In this document: in pieces, positions 32,978 to 40,520 of the stretch
Layout of the letters: each line of letters opens with the position of its first letter
Numbering within the stretch: position 1 is the first letter of the stretch
Assembly (NCBI GenBank): GCA_947625435.1
Contig: CANQOI010000012.1
Location: 1 to 44,857 of the forward strand
Direction: 5' to 3'
DNA: 44,857 nucleotides
Source: an uncultured Clostridia bacterium
GTDB taxonomy: Bacteria > Bacillota > Clostridia > UBA1212 > UBA1255
Position numbers and translations under genes: made by a program
The notes under the pieces: generated by a model
Databases searched by the model: none
The model's input: the letters and a program-made list of their open reading frames with translations, nothing else
Told to the model about the DNA's origin: nothing

Positions 32978-33006
32978 ATTATACGTTTAAAAGTGAATTT
33001 TGTCAA
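32978..33006 (-). promoter_or_regulatory. Consensus sigma-A promoter of the PC4-like gene
   Basis: On the minus strand TTGACA (33001-33006) and TATAAT (32978-32983), both perfect, are exactly 17 bases apart. The leader of about 55 bases holds two Shine-Dalgarno sites, AAAGGAGGTGACC (before an ATG at 32948) and AAAAGGAGGAGG (before the gene's ATG at 32917). Confidence 0.88.
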
Positions 33007-33044
33007 ATTTCGATATTATTTCCCGGGAAATAATATCGAAATTT
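33005..33044. promoter_or_regulatory. Perfect 40-bp palindrome overlapping the -35 edge
   Basis: Left arm 33005-33024 (AAATTTCGATATTATTTCCC) is the exact reverse complement of the right arm 33025-33044, with no spacer; the centre is CCCGGG. Its end overlaps the -35 TTGACA by two bases. It is neither the terminator of the next gene (that lies at 33110-33154) nor followed by a proper U-run for the minus strand. An operator for a dimeric or tetrameric regulator, an UP-type element, or a cruciform or hairpin are possible. Confidence 0.8.
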
Positions 33045-33109
33045 TTGTTATTTTCTATATTTTTACATTTTTTCCGATATCATGCAAAACATGTAAAATG
33101 TGTATATAT

Positions 33110-33154
33110 AAAAAAAATCCGATGAGACACCAATCTTGCTGTGTCTCATCGGAT
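33110..33154 (-). terminator. Intrinsic terminator of the NAGPA-dockerin gene
   Basis: ATCCGATGAGACAC (33117-33130) pairs perfectly with GTGTCTCATCGGAT (33141-33154) around a 10-base loop. On the minus strand it is followed by seven T residues, 23 bases past the stop at 33178. Confidence 0.93.
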
Positions 33155-33177
33155 CCCGTTTTAATGTCAGACTGCCT

Positions 33178-35376
33178 TTATCCGTTCGGGAAAGTGTCAA
33201 ACCAACCTGCGATATATTGCAGTATGAGTGTCGCATCCTTGGTGTCCACGGTTCCGTCTCCGTTTACATCGGCGTAAGTAATATCCGCGTTCGCATCTAT
33301 CTGCCATCCGGCTATATGCTGGAGCGTGCAGCTGGCATCGTCAGTCATTACATTGCCGTCGAGAGTCACGTCGCCGAGCATGCCTTCGATCGCAGGTATG
33401 CTTTCCGTTCTCTTGGCTCCGCAATGGGTGCAGGTGTAAGTCTTGACGCCGTCGTGTCCGGGCGTAGCGGGAGTCGTTATGCTTCCCGAATCCCACATAT
33501 GGTATATTCCCTTGGCGAAGTTATCCTCTATCAGAGCGGCTTCATCCGCCGTTTTCGCAAATGACATATTGCTGATCTCGACATAATCGCCTGCCTTCGG
33601 AACTCCGTCAAAGAAATCCATTCTGAAGAAATTGAGATTACCCTTCCATCCCGAGGCATCGCTCAGATCCAATTTTATTATCTGGTATTCTCCGTCATTG
33701 TTCATGTCAAAGTGCACCGAATTGACCTCGCTCGGGCCGAGATTCGTGCCGGCACAGTGGAACAGCTGGAATTTTGACGCGCTTGCTCCGGGCGACGTCC
33801 TGAGTCTCATTATTATGTACTTGTATTCGCTCGCATTGAGCGGGAATTCCGCATTCGTGAAATTGAAGCTTATGTACGGATCCGTTGTTCCCGTGGCCGT
33901 AAGTCTTATGACATTGCCGTCCTGAACGGAAGCTGCGGCATTGTTGCCGTTTGTAAATGATGAATCCATTCCTTTGGGGAAATCAATGTCTATAGGATTG
34001 AATACTACGGGAACTTTTATGTGATCCATGGAGCCCTGTTCGCCCCTGGGCGTATCATTCCAGCATACAGCCATTGAGTTTGCGACGGCACGTTCGCTTC
34101 CGTCGGAAGGTCTGTTCCTTACGACACATGTATCATCCGTATCGTCGTATGTGACAAGTGTCGTCGATCCGCCTCCGTCGAACCAGAAGGCCGTATTGTA
34201 ACCGAGCTCTCTGCAGAAATCCACGAGCTTATTGGCCGGAACGCCGCGGCTGTAATCGCTCTGTCTTCCGTCATTTACGGTTATCATGACTGTTCCGTCG
34301 TCCTTATATCCTACAAGAGTATAGGGCCATCTCGTTCCGTCAAATCCGGTAGCAGGCGCTCCGTCTACGAGTATCGGCATATGGCCGCATATCGCGGAAA
34401 CGCAGTTCTGCCAAAGCTCCTCATTGGTATCTGATGTTATCTGTGTCGATATCGTAAGAACATCTCCTACCTTAAGGCCGCTTATCCTGCTGACTCTGTT
34501 GCCTCTTGCGCTGAGTACCAGATGATTCTTGCTTATAGCGGCCGTGCCGCCCTGTCCCTTCGGATACACGGCTACGACCTTGCCCGTCATTTCACTTCCG
34601 TGACGGAACGCATCGTCGTCAACCTCCACTACAACCTCGCAGGCATCCGAAAGAGCTCTGCTGCTGGCGACTCTCTGATTGTATACTATGAGAGCGTTCT
34701 TGGCCGGTAGTCTGTTGAGTCCGTCGGTCTTGATCGTCTTACCGGAAGTCTTGTTTTCTATTGTTATAGTCACCTTCGGTACGCCCACCACAGGCTGAAA
34801 GTCCTTCGTCATTCCGAGAGCCCACTTAGGCGAAGCGGGGTTGCCCTTTTCTGCGTTCGTAGCCTCGAGCCCCTCCTGATTGATCTCCTGCGACGACCAT
34901 ATCTCTCCGTCGATTATCTGAACGCCTCTCGGGATAGTGAACGTTCCGCCGGTATTAACCTTACCGTGGCTGTGAACGGCAGTCATGTAAAGGTCACCGT
35001 TTACGGCAGCCAGAACGGTCTTTCCGTCATTCTCCGCCGTAAAATCATTTGCGGCGACTCTCACCGTCTTGCGGGATTCGAGGTATTCGCCGTTATTGAT
35101 AGCTTCAAGAGTAAGATTTTTATTTTTGAGATCGAACTCTATCGTGTTGACTACATTAAGTCCGTAGTCACTCGTCGCAGGTATTTTGATCTCAGTGCGT
35201 ACAACGCCTGTCTTAATGCCGTTATATGTAAGCTCCTCGGTCGTACGGGAGCCCTCGCCGCTCAGCGTGCCGGAAGCAAGAGCAGGAGCCGCGGCTCCGA
35301 GCGAAGACACGGCAACTGCTATACATACCATGCACAGCAGAGCAGATGCACCTAAAGATAATATCCTTCTTTTCAT
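33178..35376 (-). CDS. Secreted phosphodiester glycosidase (NAGPA) family protein with dockerin
   Basis: A 732-residue exported protein. Residues 1-35 are a signal peptide ending near PALASG. The NAGPA-type domain (about 95-430) includes VLAAVNGDLYM, MPILVDGAP, RWPYTLVGYKDDGTVMITVNDGRQ and FWFDGGGSTTLV, as in N-acetylglucosamine-1-phosphodiester alpha-N-acetylglucosaminidase and phage/exopolysaccharide hydrolases. A beta-rich carbohydrate-binding-like region follows (about 460-610), then a short Cys pair (CTHCGAK). The last 68 residues are a type I dockerin: two Ca-binding repeats, DVTLDGNVMTDD and DVNGDGTVDTKD, each followed by LQ(H/Y)IAGW. ATG 35376 follows AAAGGGTG. It probably cleaves a glycan phosphodiester or teichoic-acid-like bond outside the cell and may dock onto a cohesin scaffold; none is in the window. 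Confidence 0.9.
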   Translation of the reverse strand: MKRRILSLGASALLCMVCIAVAVSSLGAAAPALASGTLSGEGSRTTEELTYNGIKTGVVRTEIKIPATSDYGLNVVNTIEFDLKNKNLTLEAINNGEYLESRKTVRVAANDFTAENDGKTVLAAVNGDLYMTAVHSHGKVNTGGTFTIPRGVQIIDGEIWSSQEINQEGLEATNAEKGNPASPKWALGMTKDFQPVVGVPKVTITIENKTSGKTIKTDGLNRLPAKNALIVYNQRVASSRALSDACEVVVEVDDDAFRHGSEMTGKVVAVYPKGQGGTAAISKNHLVLSARGNRVSRISGLKVGDVLTISTQITSDTNEELWQNCVSAICGHMPILVDGAPATGFDGTRWPYTLVGYKDDGTVMITVNDGRQSDYSRGVPANKLVDFCRELGYNTAFWFDGGGSTTLVTYDDTDDTCVVRNRPSDGSERAVANSMAVCWNDTPRGEQGSMDHIKVPVVFNPIDIDFPKGMDSSFTNGNNAAASVQDGNVIRLTATGTTDPYISFNFTNAEFPLNASEYKYIIMRLRTSPGASASKFQLFHCAGTNLGPSEVNSVHFDMNNDGEYQIIKLDLSDASGWKGNLNFFRMDFFDGVPKAGDYVEISNMSFAKTADEAALIEDNFAKGIYHMWDSGSITTPATPGHDGVKTYTCTHCGAKRTESIPAIEGMLGDVTLDGNVMTDDASCTLQHIAGWQIDANADITYADVNGDGTVDTKDATLILQYIAGWFDTFPNG

Positions 35377-35406
35377 ATGCCACACCCTTTCGTAAATGTT
35401 GAAAAT

Positions 35407-35435
35407 ATTATACAGCCTTGACCGTTTCTTTTCAA
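35407..35435 (-). promoter_or_regulatory. Promoter of the NAGPA-dockerin gene
   Basis: On the minus strand TTGAAA (35430-35435) and a perfect TATAAT (35407-35412) are 17 bases apart, 30 bases before the ATG at 35376. The gene is therefore transcribed on its own as well as possibly by read-through from the rhamnosidase gene. Confidence 0.7.
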
Positions 35436-35469
35436 GATATAAAATGAAATGTGATATTTCACCGGCGCA

Positions 35470-37431
35470 TCATCTGTGCATGACAGTAAATTCGTCCGTT
35501 TTACCGGCCAAAGCGTCAAGGAGCACCGCCGCCGGTGCCGCCGACCACGGGTGAAAAAGGCTTGTATTCCACTTTTTGTCCTTACCCCACGCTTCAAAGC
35601 ATGTGGTGGCGCCCTCTTTTATCATGTTATACCAGCTGTTTTCAGATGTTGAAACTATCGCATTCACGGCGTCGCCGTACCGACCTGCCGCGCAGAGCGC
35701 GCTCAGATAAAAGTAGGACATATATGTTCCGCACCGCATACCCCTGCGTACGAGGAAATCGGCTATACCGCTCTTATGCTGCTCGGGGCATATCCCGAAA
35801 GCCAAAGGCAGCATATTGGAGTGCACTGAGGAATGTGCGCTCACCGCACTGTCCGTATAAAGCCCTGTTTCTTTGTTTAAAAATGTCCCGTTATAGCTTT
35901 CTATAAGCTTTCTGATGAGCGCCTCCTTCTCCGGGTTTCTTCCTTCCCCCAGAGCGCTACGTATGCGTTCTTCCGACATGACACTGAATATGTAAAATGA
36001 ATTTATCACATTATGGCAGCCCTCTCCTATAGGATCTGTAAGCTCAAAATCATATCCGTCCCTGCATCCGTCGGGCCAGTCCACGAGGTTCCACTGCCCG
36101 TCGACCTTGCAAAGGAGCCCGTTTTCTCCGGCATATTTCGAAAAATATTCATTTATGTATACGCACACGGGAAGGAGCTTTGAAAGAGTCTCCGCATCCT
36201 TCGTGTAATTATAATAATCGTAAAGCATATCGGAATAAAGGAGCGCGTAATCCGCTATGCACTGTTTATGTGCGCAAGGCGCTACGGCGAGCAGCGTGCC
36301 GCCGTATACGATCGACTGAGCAAAGTTCTCCAGCGCCTTTTTCACCGTTCTTCCGTCGCCGGTGAGCAGCATATGAGCCCTGCCGGTCACGTAAGCGTCC
36401 CCCAGATACTGCCCCTTTTCTCTCGAAGGGCAGTCTATAAAGGTTTCCTGCACGCCGTATTTTACCGTATTTTTGCACAGATTAAAAACTTCTCGCAGTA
36501 CGGCGTTGTCGGTACTTATATCCGTGTATTTTTCGGGAAAAGGCCAGTGCCGCACAACAGCCTCCGTTTCAACGGCGAGCACCTCTCCTTCGGTCATTAT
36601 CTCCGCATACCTGAAGCATTTGTAATCATACTGCTCGATGATGTTCTCGCCCCCGTCGAGCAGGCAGGTCTCCTCATAATCGCAGCCGCAGCGCATCTTA
36701 TATTTCACACTTCCGTCATTTTCGAGCTCCTCCGCGCAGTGTATTATGATCTTACCGCCGCTGTTGCCGCACAGAACGCGTATTTTCAGATTTCCGGCAT
36801 ATTCCTGCCCGAAATCATAAAAATATCTGTTATCCTCCTTTTCGGGCTCCGTCCTGACCGTGTAGACGCTGAGCACGGGAACCGGTCCGTCCGCGAATAT
36901 ATGATCGTCATTTTCTGCCGCGACACATTTTACGTATCCGTCCGGCTTTATCCTCATGTCCCTGTCCTCAAGGAAAGCGGTATCGTAACCTACCACCTTG
37001 CCTGTTATGAAGCTCCTGTCAACTGTATATTCCCAGCTTTCGTCGCTTCCGAACGCATATGCGCCGTTAAAATACACGTCGGCGACCATACCCTGCCTTT
37101 CGTCCCCGCTCACATGCACGCGGTTTATAAGGCCCTGATAATAAACGGACACCTCCAATGTGTTTCGCCCTTCCGCAATAAAATCTGTTATGTCATATTC
37201 GTTGTAATTGTAGGCAAAATGATATCCGGGAGCGGGCCCCTGACAGACGTATCTCCCGTTTATGTACAGCTTGTAGTAATCGTCCGCGGTGATCCTTATC
37301 ATAGCGCGCGTATGATCTTCGGGCGAGTAAAATGTCTTGCGTACTCTCATGTGAAAATTTTTTATATCCGCGCCCTGTCTGCCGGCAAATTCGCGGGCAG
37401 TTATCCATTTGCTGTTAAAAACGCCTTTCAT
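35470..37431 (-). CDS. Alpha-L-rhamnosidase-like glycoside hydrolase (GH78 type)
   Basis: A 653-residue protein without signal peptide, so probably cytoplasmic. The N-terminal beta domains (about 1-300) carry RKTFYSPEDHTRAMIRITADDYYKLYINGRYVCQGPAPGY, the substrate-binding jelly-roll typical of GH78, and FYDFGQEYAGNLKIRV. The (alpha/alpha)6 barrel follows (about 310-590), with ETFIDCPSREKGQYLGDAYVTG supplying the probable general acid Glu and surrounding substrate residues, and GATTCFEAWG near the probable general base. It would release L-rhamnose from oligosaccharides or plant glycosides; related subfamilies act on other sugars. GGCGGAGATACAT sets the ATG at 37431. The ATG upstream at 37491 overlaps the promoter region. 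It is the first gene after the AT-rich patch. Confidence 0.86.
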   Translation of the reverse strand: MKGVFNSKWITAREFAGRQGADIKNFHMRVRKTFYSPEDHTRAMIRITADDYYKLYINGRYVCQGPAPGYHFAYNYNEYDITDFIAEGRNTLEVSVYYQGLINRVHVSGDERQGMVADVYFNGAYAFGSDESWEYTVDRSFITGKVVGYDTAFLEDRDMRIKPDGYVKCVAAENDDHIFADGPVPVLSVYTVRTEPEKEDNRYFYDFGQEYAGNLKIRVLCGNSGGKIIIHCAEELENDGSVKYKMRCGCDYEETCLLDGGENIIEQYDYKCFRYAEIMTEGEVLAVETEAVVRHWPFPEKYTDISTDNAVLREVFNLCKNTVKYGVQETFIDCPSREKGQYLGDAYVTGRAHMLLTGDGRTVKKALENFAQSIVYGGTLLAVAPCAHKQCIADYALLYSDMLYDYYNYTKDAETLSKLLPVCVYINEYFSKYAGENGLLCKVDGQWNLVDWPDGCRDGYDFELTDPIGEGCHNVINSFYIFSVMSEERIRSALGEGRNPEKEALIRKLIESYNGTFLNKETGLYTDSAVSAHSSVHSNMLPLAFGICPEQHKSGIADFLVRRGMRCGTYMSYFYLSALCAAGRYGDAVNAIVSTSENSWYNMIKEGATTCFEAWGKDKKWNTSLFHPWSAAPAAVLLDALAGKTDEFTVMHR

Positions 37432-37462
37432 ATGTATCTCCGCCTTGTACTTATCCTGCGGT

Positions 37463-37491
37463 AATATATCATAGCATGAAAGTACAGTCAA
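37463..37491 (-). promoter_or_regulatory. Promoter of the rhamnosidase gene
   Basis: On the minus strand TTGACT (37486-37491) and TATATT (37463-37468) are 17 bases apart, about 32 bases before the ATG at 37431. Position supports the later of the two possible start codons. Confidence 0.65.
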
Positions 37492-37513
37492 ATATGTAAA
37501 ATAACGATTTTAT

Positions 37514-38702
37514 TTAAGGATTAAGAACAATCCACATAGCCGGCCGTAAAGACCAATAGGAATTATCTTGGTTTGGCAGACTCCCACTGATGTTGCAAAT
37601 AAGACCGTCAAATGCTTCTACAAAGTTTAAAGAGTGATCAGACGAACTCAGTAACCAATTGCATGCTCCATTATTGAATACACTGGCTTCATGTGCTTTA
37701 GCATATGCTGTCGGAGTACATATTCTTGCTTTGTCACTGCTGAAATATCTTTGTGCCTCCGTCGTGGTCAGCAAAAAAACTTTGCCTGAAGAAGTCAGAG
37801 CAATCAATTCCTGCAATTCCCGAAACTTTTGCCCAAATGCATCATTTATAAATTTATTTTCCAACATAATTCGCATTTTCAAATACTTTTGCTGCTTCGG
37901 AATACATACCGGCATTATACAACTTCATGGCTTTGTCATACCGTATGCTCGGTATTATCACTTGTGTAAGAAGAATAATTGATGTAATAATAAGAAAAAT
38001 AATAAGTGCCCTGATTATTTTCTTTCTTCTTTTCTTTCTTGCTTTTATTATGGCTTCAGCGTTGATTTGCTCTATCTTATTTTTGCATATATCAATTGTC
38101 TCATCAGCATCTTTCCATCCCGATATGCTTTTTAACAGATGAATCGCCAATTCATAATCAGATATAAAATCACCTGTCATTTTGTTCTTTGCTTTTGCAA
38201 GAATGGCATCTTTTTTTGCATCGTCTGCCTTTCTAAGGCATTTCTCGGCAAGAGTGGGTGAATCCATATAATCGTCAATGCTTGCAAACAGCCTTGCGGC
38301 ATTATTATAATCATATTCTGTTCCTGATAGCATCGCACTCTGTGCTTTCTTGTAGACTTCATCTTTACGTGCGTTCTCATTACGTATATTTATTTGCTCT
38401 ATACAGCGGGCAAGCATCGATTTCATATCGTCGTCGGCAAAGCGGAGTAGCTTTTGGTAATTTTTGCTTGTATCAAAAGGGTCGGCACATGACTGTAAAT
38501 CTTCCTGCCGATGAACCTGAAATTCAGACATTAGTTTGCACAAATATGCTTGAGCATTTTCAGGATCCATGTCCAACACTCTTTCACAGTATTCATTTGC
38601 AGAATCCCAGTCGCCGTCCTCCAAGAAAATAATTGCACGTCTTAAAAGCGTTGCTGTGTTACAGTTACCGCTGTATTCAGCCGTTTCCTTTTTATCAAAC
38701 AT
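37514..38702 (-). pseudogene. Decayed TPR / membrane / DUF6273 protein, frameshifted and probably internally deleted
   Basis: Two overlapping frames look like parts of one gene. The upstream frame (38702 to 37854, 282 residues) has TPR-like helices (FLEDGDWDSANEYCERVLDMDPENAQAYLCKLM), a Lys/Arg-rich stretch, one membrane helix (about 233-253) and an outer repeat start (YDKAMKLYNAGMYSEAAKVFE), then stops after NYVGK. The next frame (to 37514) takes over with LENKFINDAF, VFLLTTTEAQRYF, ARICTPTAYAKAHEA, NWLLSS and LRPAMWIVL, the last two thirds of a DUF6273 domain. In the intact family these are one protein with about 100 more residues between them. The frame also stays open upstream of the ATG to a TGA at 38769 (peptide AKAKNSEARFYGYDVYNEELFD), where a zinc ribbon normally precedes. 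Hence 5' loss, deletion and frameshift. Confidence 0.65.
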
Positions 38703-38750
38703 ATCAAACAGTTCCTCATTATATACATCATATCCGTAAAAACGGGCTTC

Positions 38751-38768
38751 GCTGTTTTTAGCTTTTGC
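38751..38768. repeat. 18-bp direct repeat, copy 1 (inside the 3' end of the DUF2500-like gene)
   Basis: GCTGTTTTTAGCTTTTGC occurs here and again at 38839-38856, 88 bases apart. On the minus strand it codes AKAKNS in the frame of the downstream decayed gene; the DUF2500 gene itself ends inside it in another frame. Confidence 0.85.
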
Positions 38769-39096
38769 TCAGATTCCTTTCAAAATTCTGTAATTTGTTG
38801 CCTTGCCATGTCAACATCCCCTCATCACCAATGATAAGGCTGTTTTTAGCTTTTGCGAGAAGACGAAGCCGTTGCCCATTCTTCAATTCAAACATCACCC
38901 AAATTTCAAATATGATCGCATTCGGTGGTATCTGTTGCTTATCTACCACCTTTGCCCATTCTTTTCTGACCGGCTGTAATGCATTAGATGCGTTTTGTTG
39001 TCCGCGAATAATCGCCACAAAAATCCACACCACGGCACACACACCGAGCAAGATCATCAAGAACAAAAAAATATCGTTCAAAGAAATGTCGTCCAT
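38758..39096 (-). CDS. DUF2500-like membrane protein
   Basis: A 112-residue protein with one N-terminal membrane helix (about 8-28: IFLFLMILLGVCAVVWIFVAII) and a small beta domain that resembles DUF2500: VRKEWAKVVDKQ, WVMFELKNGQRLRLLAKA, LIIGDEGMLTWQGNKLQNFER. The pattern (a strand pair, then GD-G-LxxQG-xxxxF) is that of the family; function is unknown. CGGAGGTACTGTAT gives a good start. The C-terminus ends at a stop lying in the 18-bp repeat, so the last residues (LSKS) may not be original. It is in the AT-rich patch between the decayed gene and a small membrane protein. Confidence 0.65.
   Translation of the reverse strand: MDDISLNDIFLFLMILLGVCAVVWIFVAIIRGQQNASNALQPVRKEWAKVVDKQQIPPNAIIFEIWVMFELKNGQRLRLLAKAKNSLIIGDEGMLTWQGNKLQNFERNLSKS
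38839..38856. repeat. 18-bp direct repeat, copy 2 (coding AKAKNS in the DUF2500-like protein)
   Basis: Identical to 38751-38768. Here it is in frame with the DUF2500-like gene and codes AKAKNS in LLAKAKNSLIIGDEG. Confidence 0.85.
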
Positions 39097-39117
39097 ATAC
39101 AGTACCTCCGAATAATA

Positions 39118-39378
39118 CTAATAGTTTGCCTGATTTTGTTTAACTTTCAGTGATATTATGAATACAATTACACCTATTACAGATACAACAACTCCAATCC
39201 CCGTCAGTGCATTCATCTCAGAATCTGTTTTTTCGTTGCCACCTTGGTAACCTATAACTCTATCATTGATCCTTACTTCACGAGGAGCATTGTTCTCTTT
39301 AATTGAGTCTGCACAAAAAATCATAAAAATTCCGCCTAAAACCAAAAATAATGCAAGTACACGAAGAGCCATTTTCAT
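39118..39378 (-). CDS. Small two-helix membrane protein of unknown function
   Basis: I do not recognise this 86-residue protein. It has an N-terminal hydrophobic helix (MALRVLALFLVLGGIFMIFC), a hydrophilic middle of about 30 residues (DSIKENNAPREVRINDRVIGYQGGNEKTDS) and a C-terminal helix (LTGIGVVVSVIGVIVFIISL) with a basic end. AGGAGG lies 12 bases before the ATG at 39378, a long spacing. A closer ATG at 39386 opens only a three-codon frame that overlaps the start (ATG AAA TTA TGA). Its promoter is at 39477-39504. It probably heads the transcript of the AT-rich patch. Confidence 0.55.
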   Translation of the reverse strand: MKMALRVLALFLVLGGIFMIFCADSIKENNAPREVRINDRVIGYQGGNEKTDSEMNALTGIGVVVSVIGVIVFIISLKVKQNQANY

Positions 39379-39476
39379 AATTTCATAATACCTCCTAATA
39401 TAATCGAATAAATACACATTAACTTCAAATTGCCACCGTATATCTTAACTTATGATTACGGTAAACAGTTTTTAAT

Positions 39477-39504
39477 ATAATACAATCTTAAATTTCTTTG
39501 TCAA
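39477..39504 (-). promoter_or_regulatory. Promoter of the AT-rich patch operon
   Basis: On the minus strand TTGACA (39499-39504) and TATTAT (39477-39482) are 16 bases apart, about 100 bases before the small membrane protein gene. Confidence 0.65.
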
Positions 39505-39521
39505 AACTATACATTGTCTAG

Positions 39522-39547
39522 TTTGGATATTTTGATTTTGGATATTT
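39522..39547. repeat. Two direct copies of TTTGGATATTT upstream of that promoter
   Basis: The 11-mer occurs at 39522-39532 and 39537-39547 with a period of 15 bases, 18 bases upstream of the -35 on the minus strand. It may be a regulator site, or chance in AT-rich sequence. Confidence 0.5.
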
Positions 39548-39597
39548 AATTATATCTGCTCAGCATACAATATATTGATTTATAGACAATTAATTTT

Positions 39598-39645
39598 GCC
39601 CGAGGAAACACCTCGGGCACGCCCCGCGGCTCGTGCCGGCGGGGC
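39598..39645. terminator. Pair of GC-rich hairpins after cotJC
   Basis: GCCCGAGG (39598-39605) pairs with CCTCGGGC (39611-39618). GCCCCGC (39621-39627) pairs with GCGGGGC (39639-39645) with an inner GGC/GCC stem. On the minus strand the hairpins lie 19 bases past the cotJC stop and are followed by AAAATTAATTG rather than a U-run. They mark the border between the AT-rich patch and the cotJ operon. Confidence 0.6.
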
Positions 39646-39663
39646 GCATACATTTTACGGATC

Positions 39664-40236
39664 TCAGAAATATTTTTTGCCTGAGTTCAGACGTTTTACT
39701 ATTTCGAGAGCTTCGCCGAATCTCTGGAAATGGACTACCTCACGTTCTCTCAGGAAGCGCAGAGGTTCTATAACGTCGGGATCGTCGGCCATATTGATAA
39801 GGTATTCATAGGTCTGCTTCGCCTTCTGTTCGGCGGCGAGATCCTCGATAAGATCCGTTATGGGATCTCCCTTGGACTGAATATATGCCGCGGTAAAAGG
39901 CACTCCCGCCGAATTCTGAGGATAGACGCCGACTCCGTGTTCGACATAGTCCGTATCATATCCGCTCTTCCTGAGCAGTTCGCAGTCCGCGCCGTCTAAG
40001 AGCCGGTGGCACATGGTCCCTATCATCTCAAGATGCGCCAATTCCTCGCTGCCGATGTCATTGAGAGTGGCGCGAGTCTCACCGTTTGGCATCGTAAAAC
40101 GCTGGCTCAGATAGCGAAGCGAGGCGGCAAGCTCGCCGTCCGCACCGCCATACTGCGTTATTATGAGCTTAGCCATGCGCGGATCGGGTTTCTTTATATT
40201 TATGGGAAATTGCAGTTTCTTTTCGTAAAGCCACAT
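39664..40236 (-). CDS. cotJC: Spore coat protein CotJC (manganese catalase family)
   Basis: CotJC is an inner spore coat protein related to manganese catalase. 190 residues. It begins MWLYEKKLQFPINIKKPDPRMAKLIITQYGGADGELAASLRYL and has the ferritin-like metal ligands: Glu in GADGELAAS, the E and H of GSEELAHLEM, Glu in DLAAEQKAK and the E and H of REREVVHFQRF. It may protect the spore from peroxide; catalase activity has been shown for some members, not here. GGAGGTTAAAAT precedes the ATG. It is the last gene of cotJA-cotJB-cotJC, which are normally expressed under sigma-E in the mother cell. Confidence 0.96.
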   Translation of the reverse strand: MWLYEKKLQFPINIKKPDPRMAKLIITQYGGADGELAASLRYLSQRFTMPNGETRATLNDIGSEELAHLEMIGTMCHRLLDGADCELLRKSGYDTDYVEHGVGVYPQNSAGVPFTAAYIQSKGDPITDLIEDLAAEQKAKQTYEYLINMADDPDVIEPLRFLREREVVHFQRFGEALEIVKRLNSGKKYF

Positions 40237-40274
40237 ATTTTAACCTCCGTTTACTCAAAATCTTACAAGACATC

Positions 40275-40520
40275 TTACTTGTTCCACGGCCACGGATCAT
40301 CCACCCAATCCCACGAAGACTCTGAGCCTGAGTACGTTTCGGCTGTAAGCGGCCCGTAAAGGGACTGATAAGTGTCGAAAAGCACCTTTCGCTTGTCTGC
40401 AACGGAATTGTAAAGCCTGACCGAATCGCTGCAGTCCGGATGCGTATCAAGATAGAGCTTAAGATCCGCAAGCGCAAAATCGAGCGCGGTAAGCTCATAT
40501 TTTAATTTTTCTTTATCCAC
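40275..40520 (-). CDS. cotJB: Spore coat protein CotJB
   Basis: CotJB is a small protein of the spore coat. About 81 residues from a GTG start at 40520 (after AAGGAGG nine bases upstream), giving MDKEKLKYELTALDFALADLKLYLDTHPD, then LYNSVADKRKVLFDTYQSLYGPLT and a Trp-rich end (SSWDWVDDPWPWNK). All match the family. A longer in-frame reading to 40715 is antiparallel noise over cotJA. It overlaps cotJA by eight bases and precedes cotJC by 38. Confidence 0.94.
   Translation of the reverse strand: MDKEKLKYELTALDFALADLKLYLDTHPDCSDSVRLYNSVADKRKVLFDTYQSLYGPLTAETYSGSESSWDWVDDPWPWNK

Noticed and set aside
36268-37464. A 398-codon open frame on the plus strand
   Set aside because: It lies exactly antisense to the GH78 gene, has no ribosome binding site and no recognisable motif. 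The codon pattern of the rhamnosidase gene leaves the opposite frame open.
39375-39386. Three-codon frame (ATG AAA TTA TGA) at the better spaced ATG before the small membrane protein
   Set aside because: Too short to call a gene; it may only couple ribosomes to the ATG at 39378.
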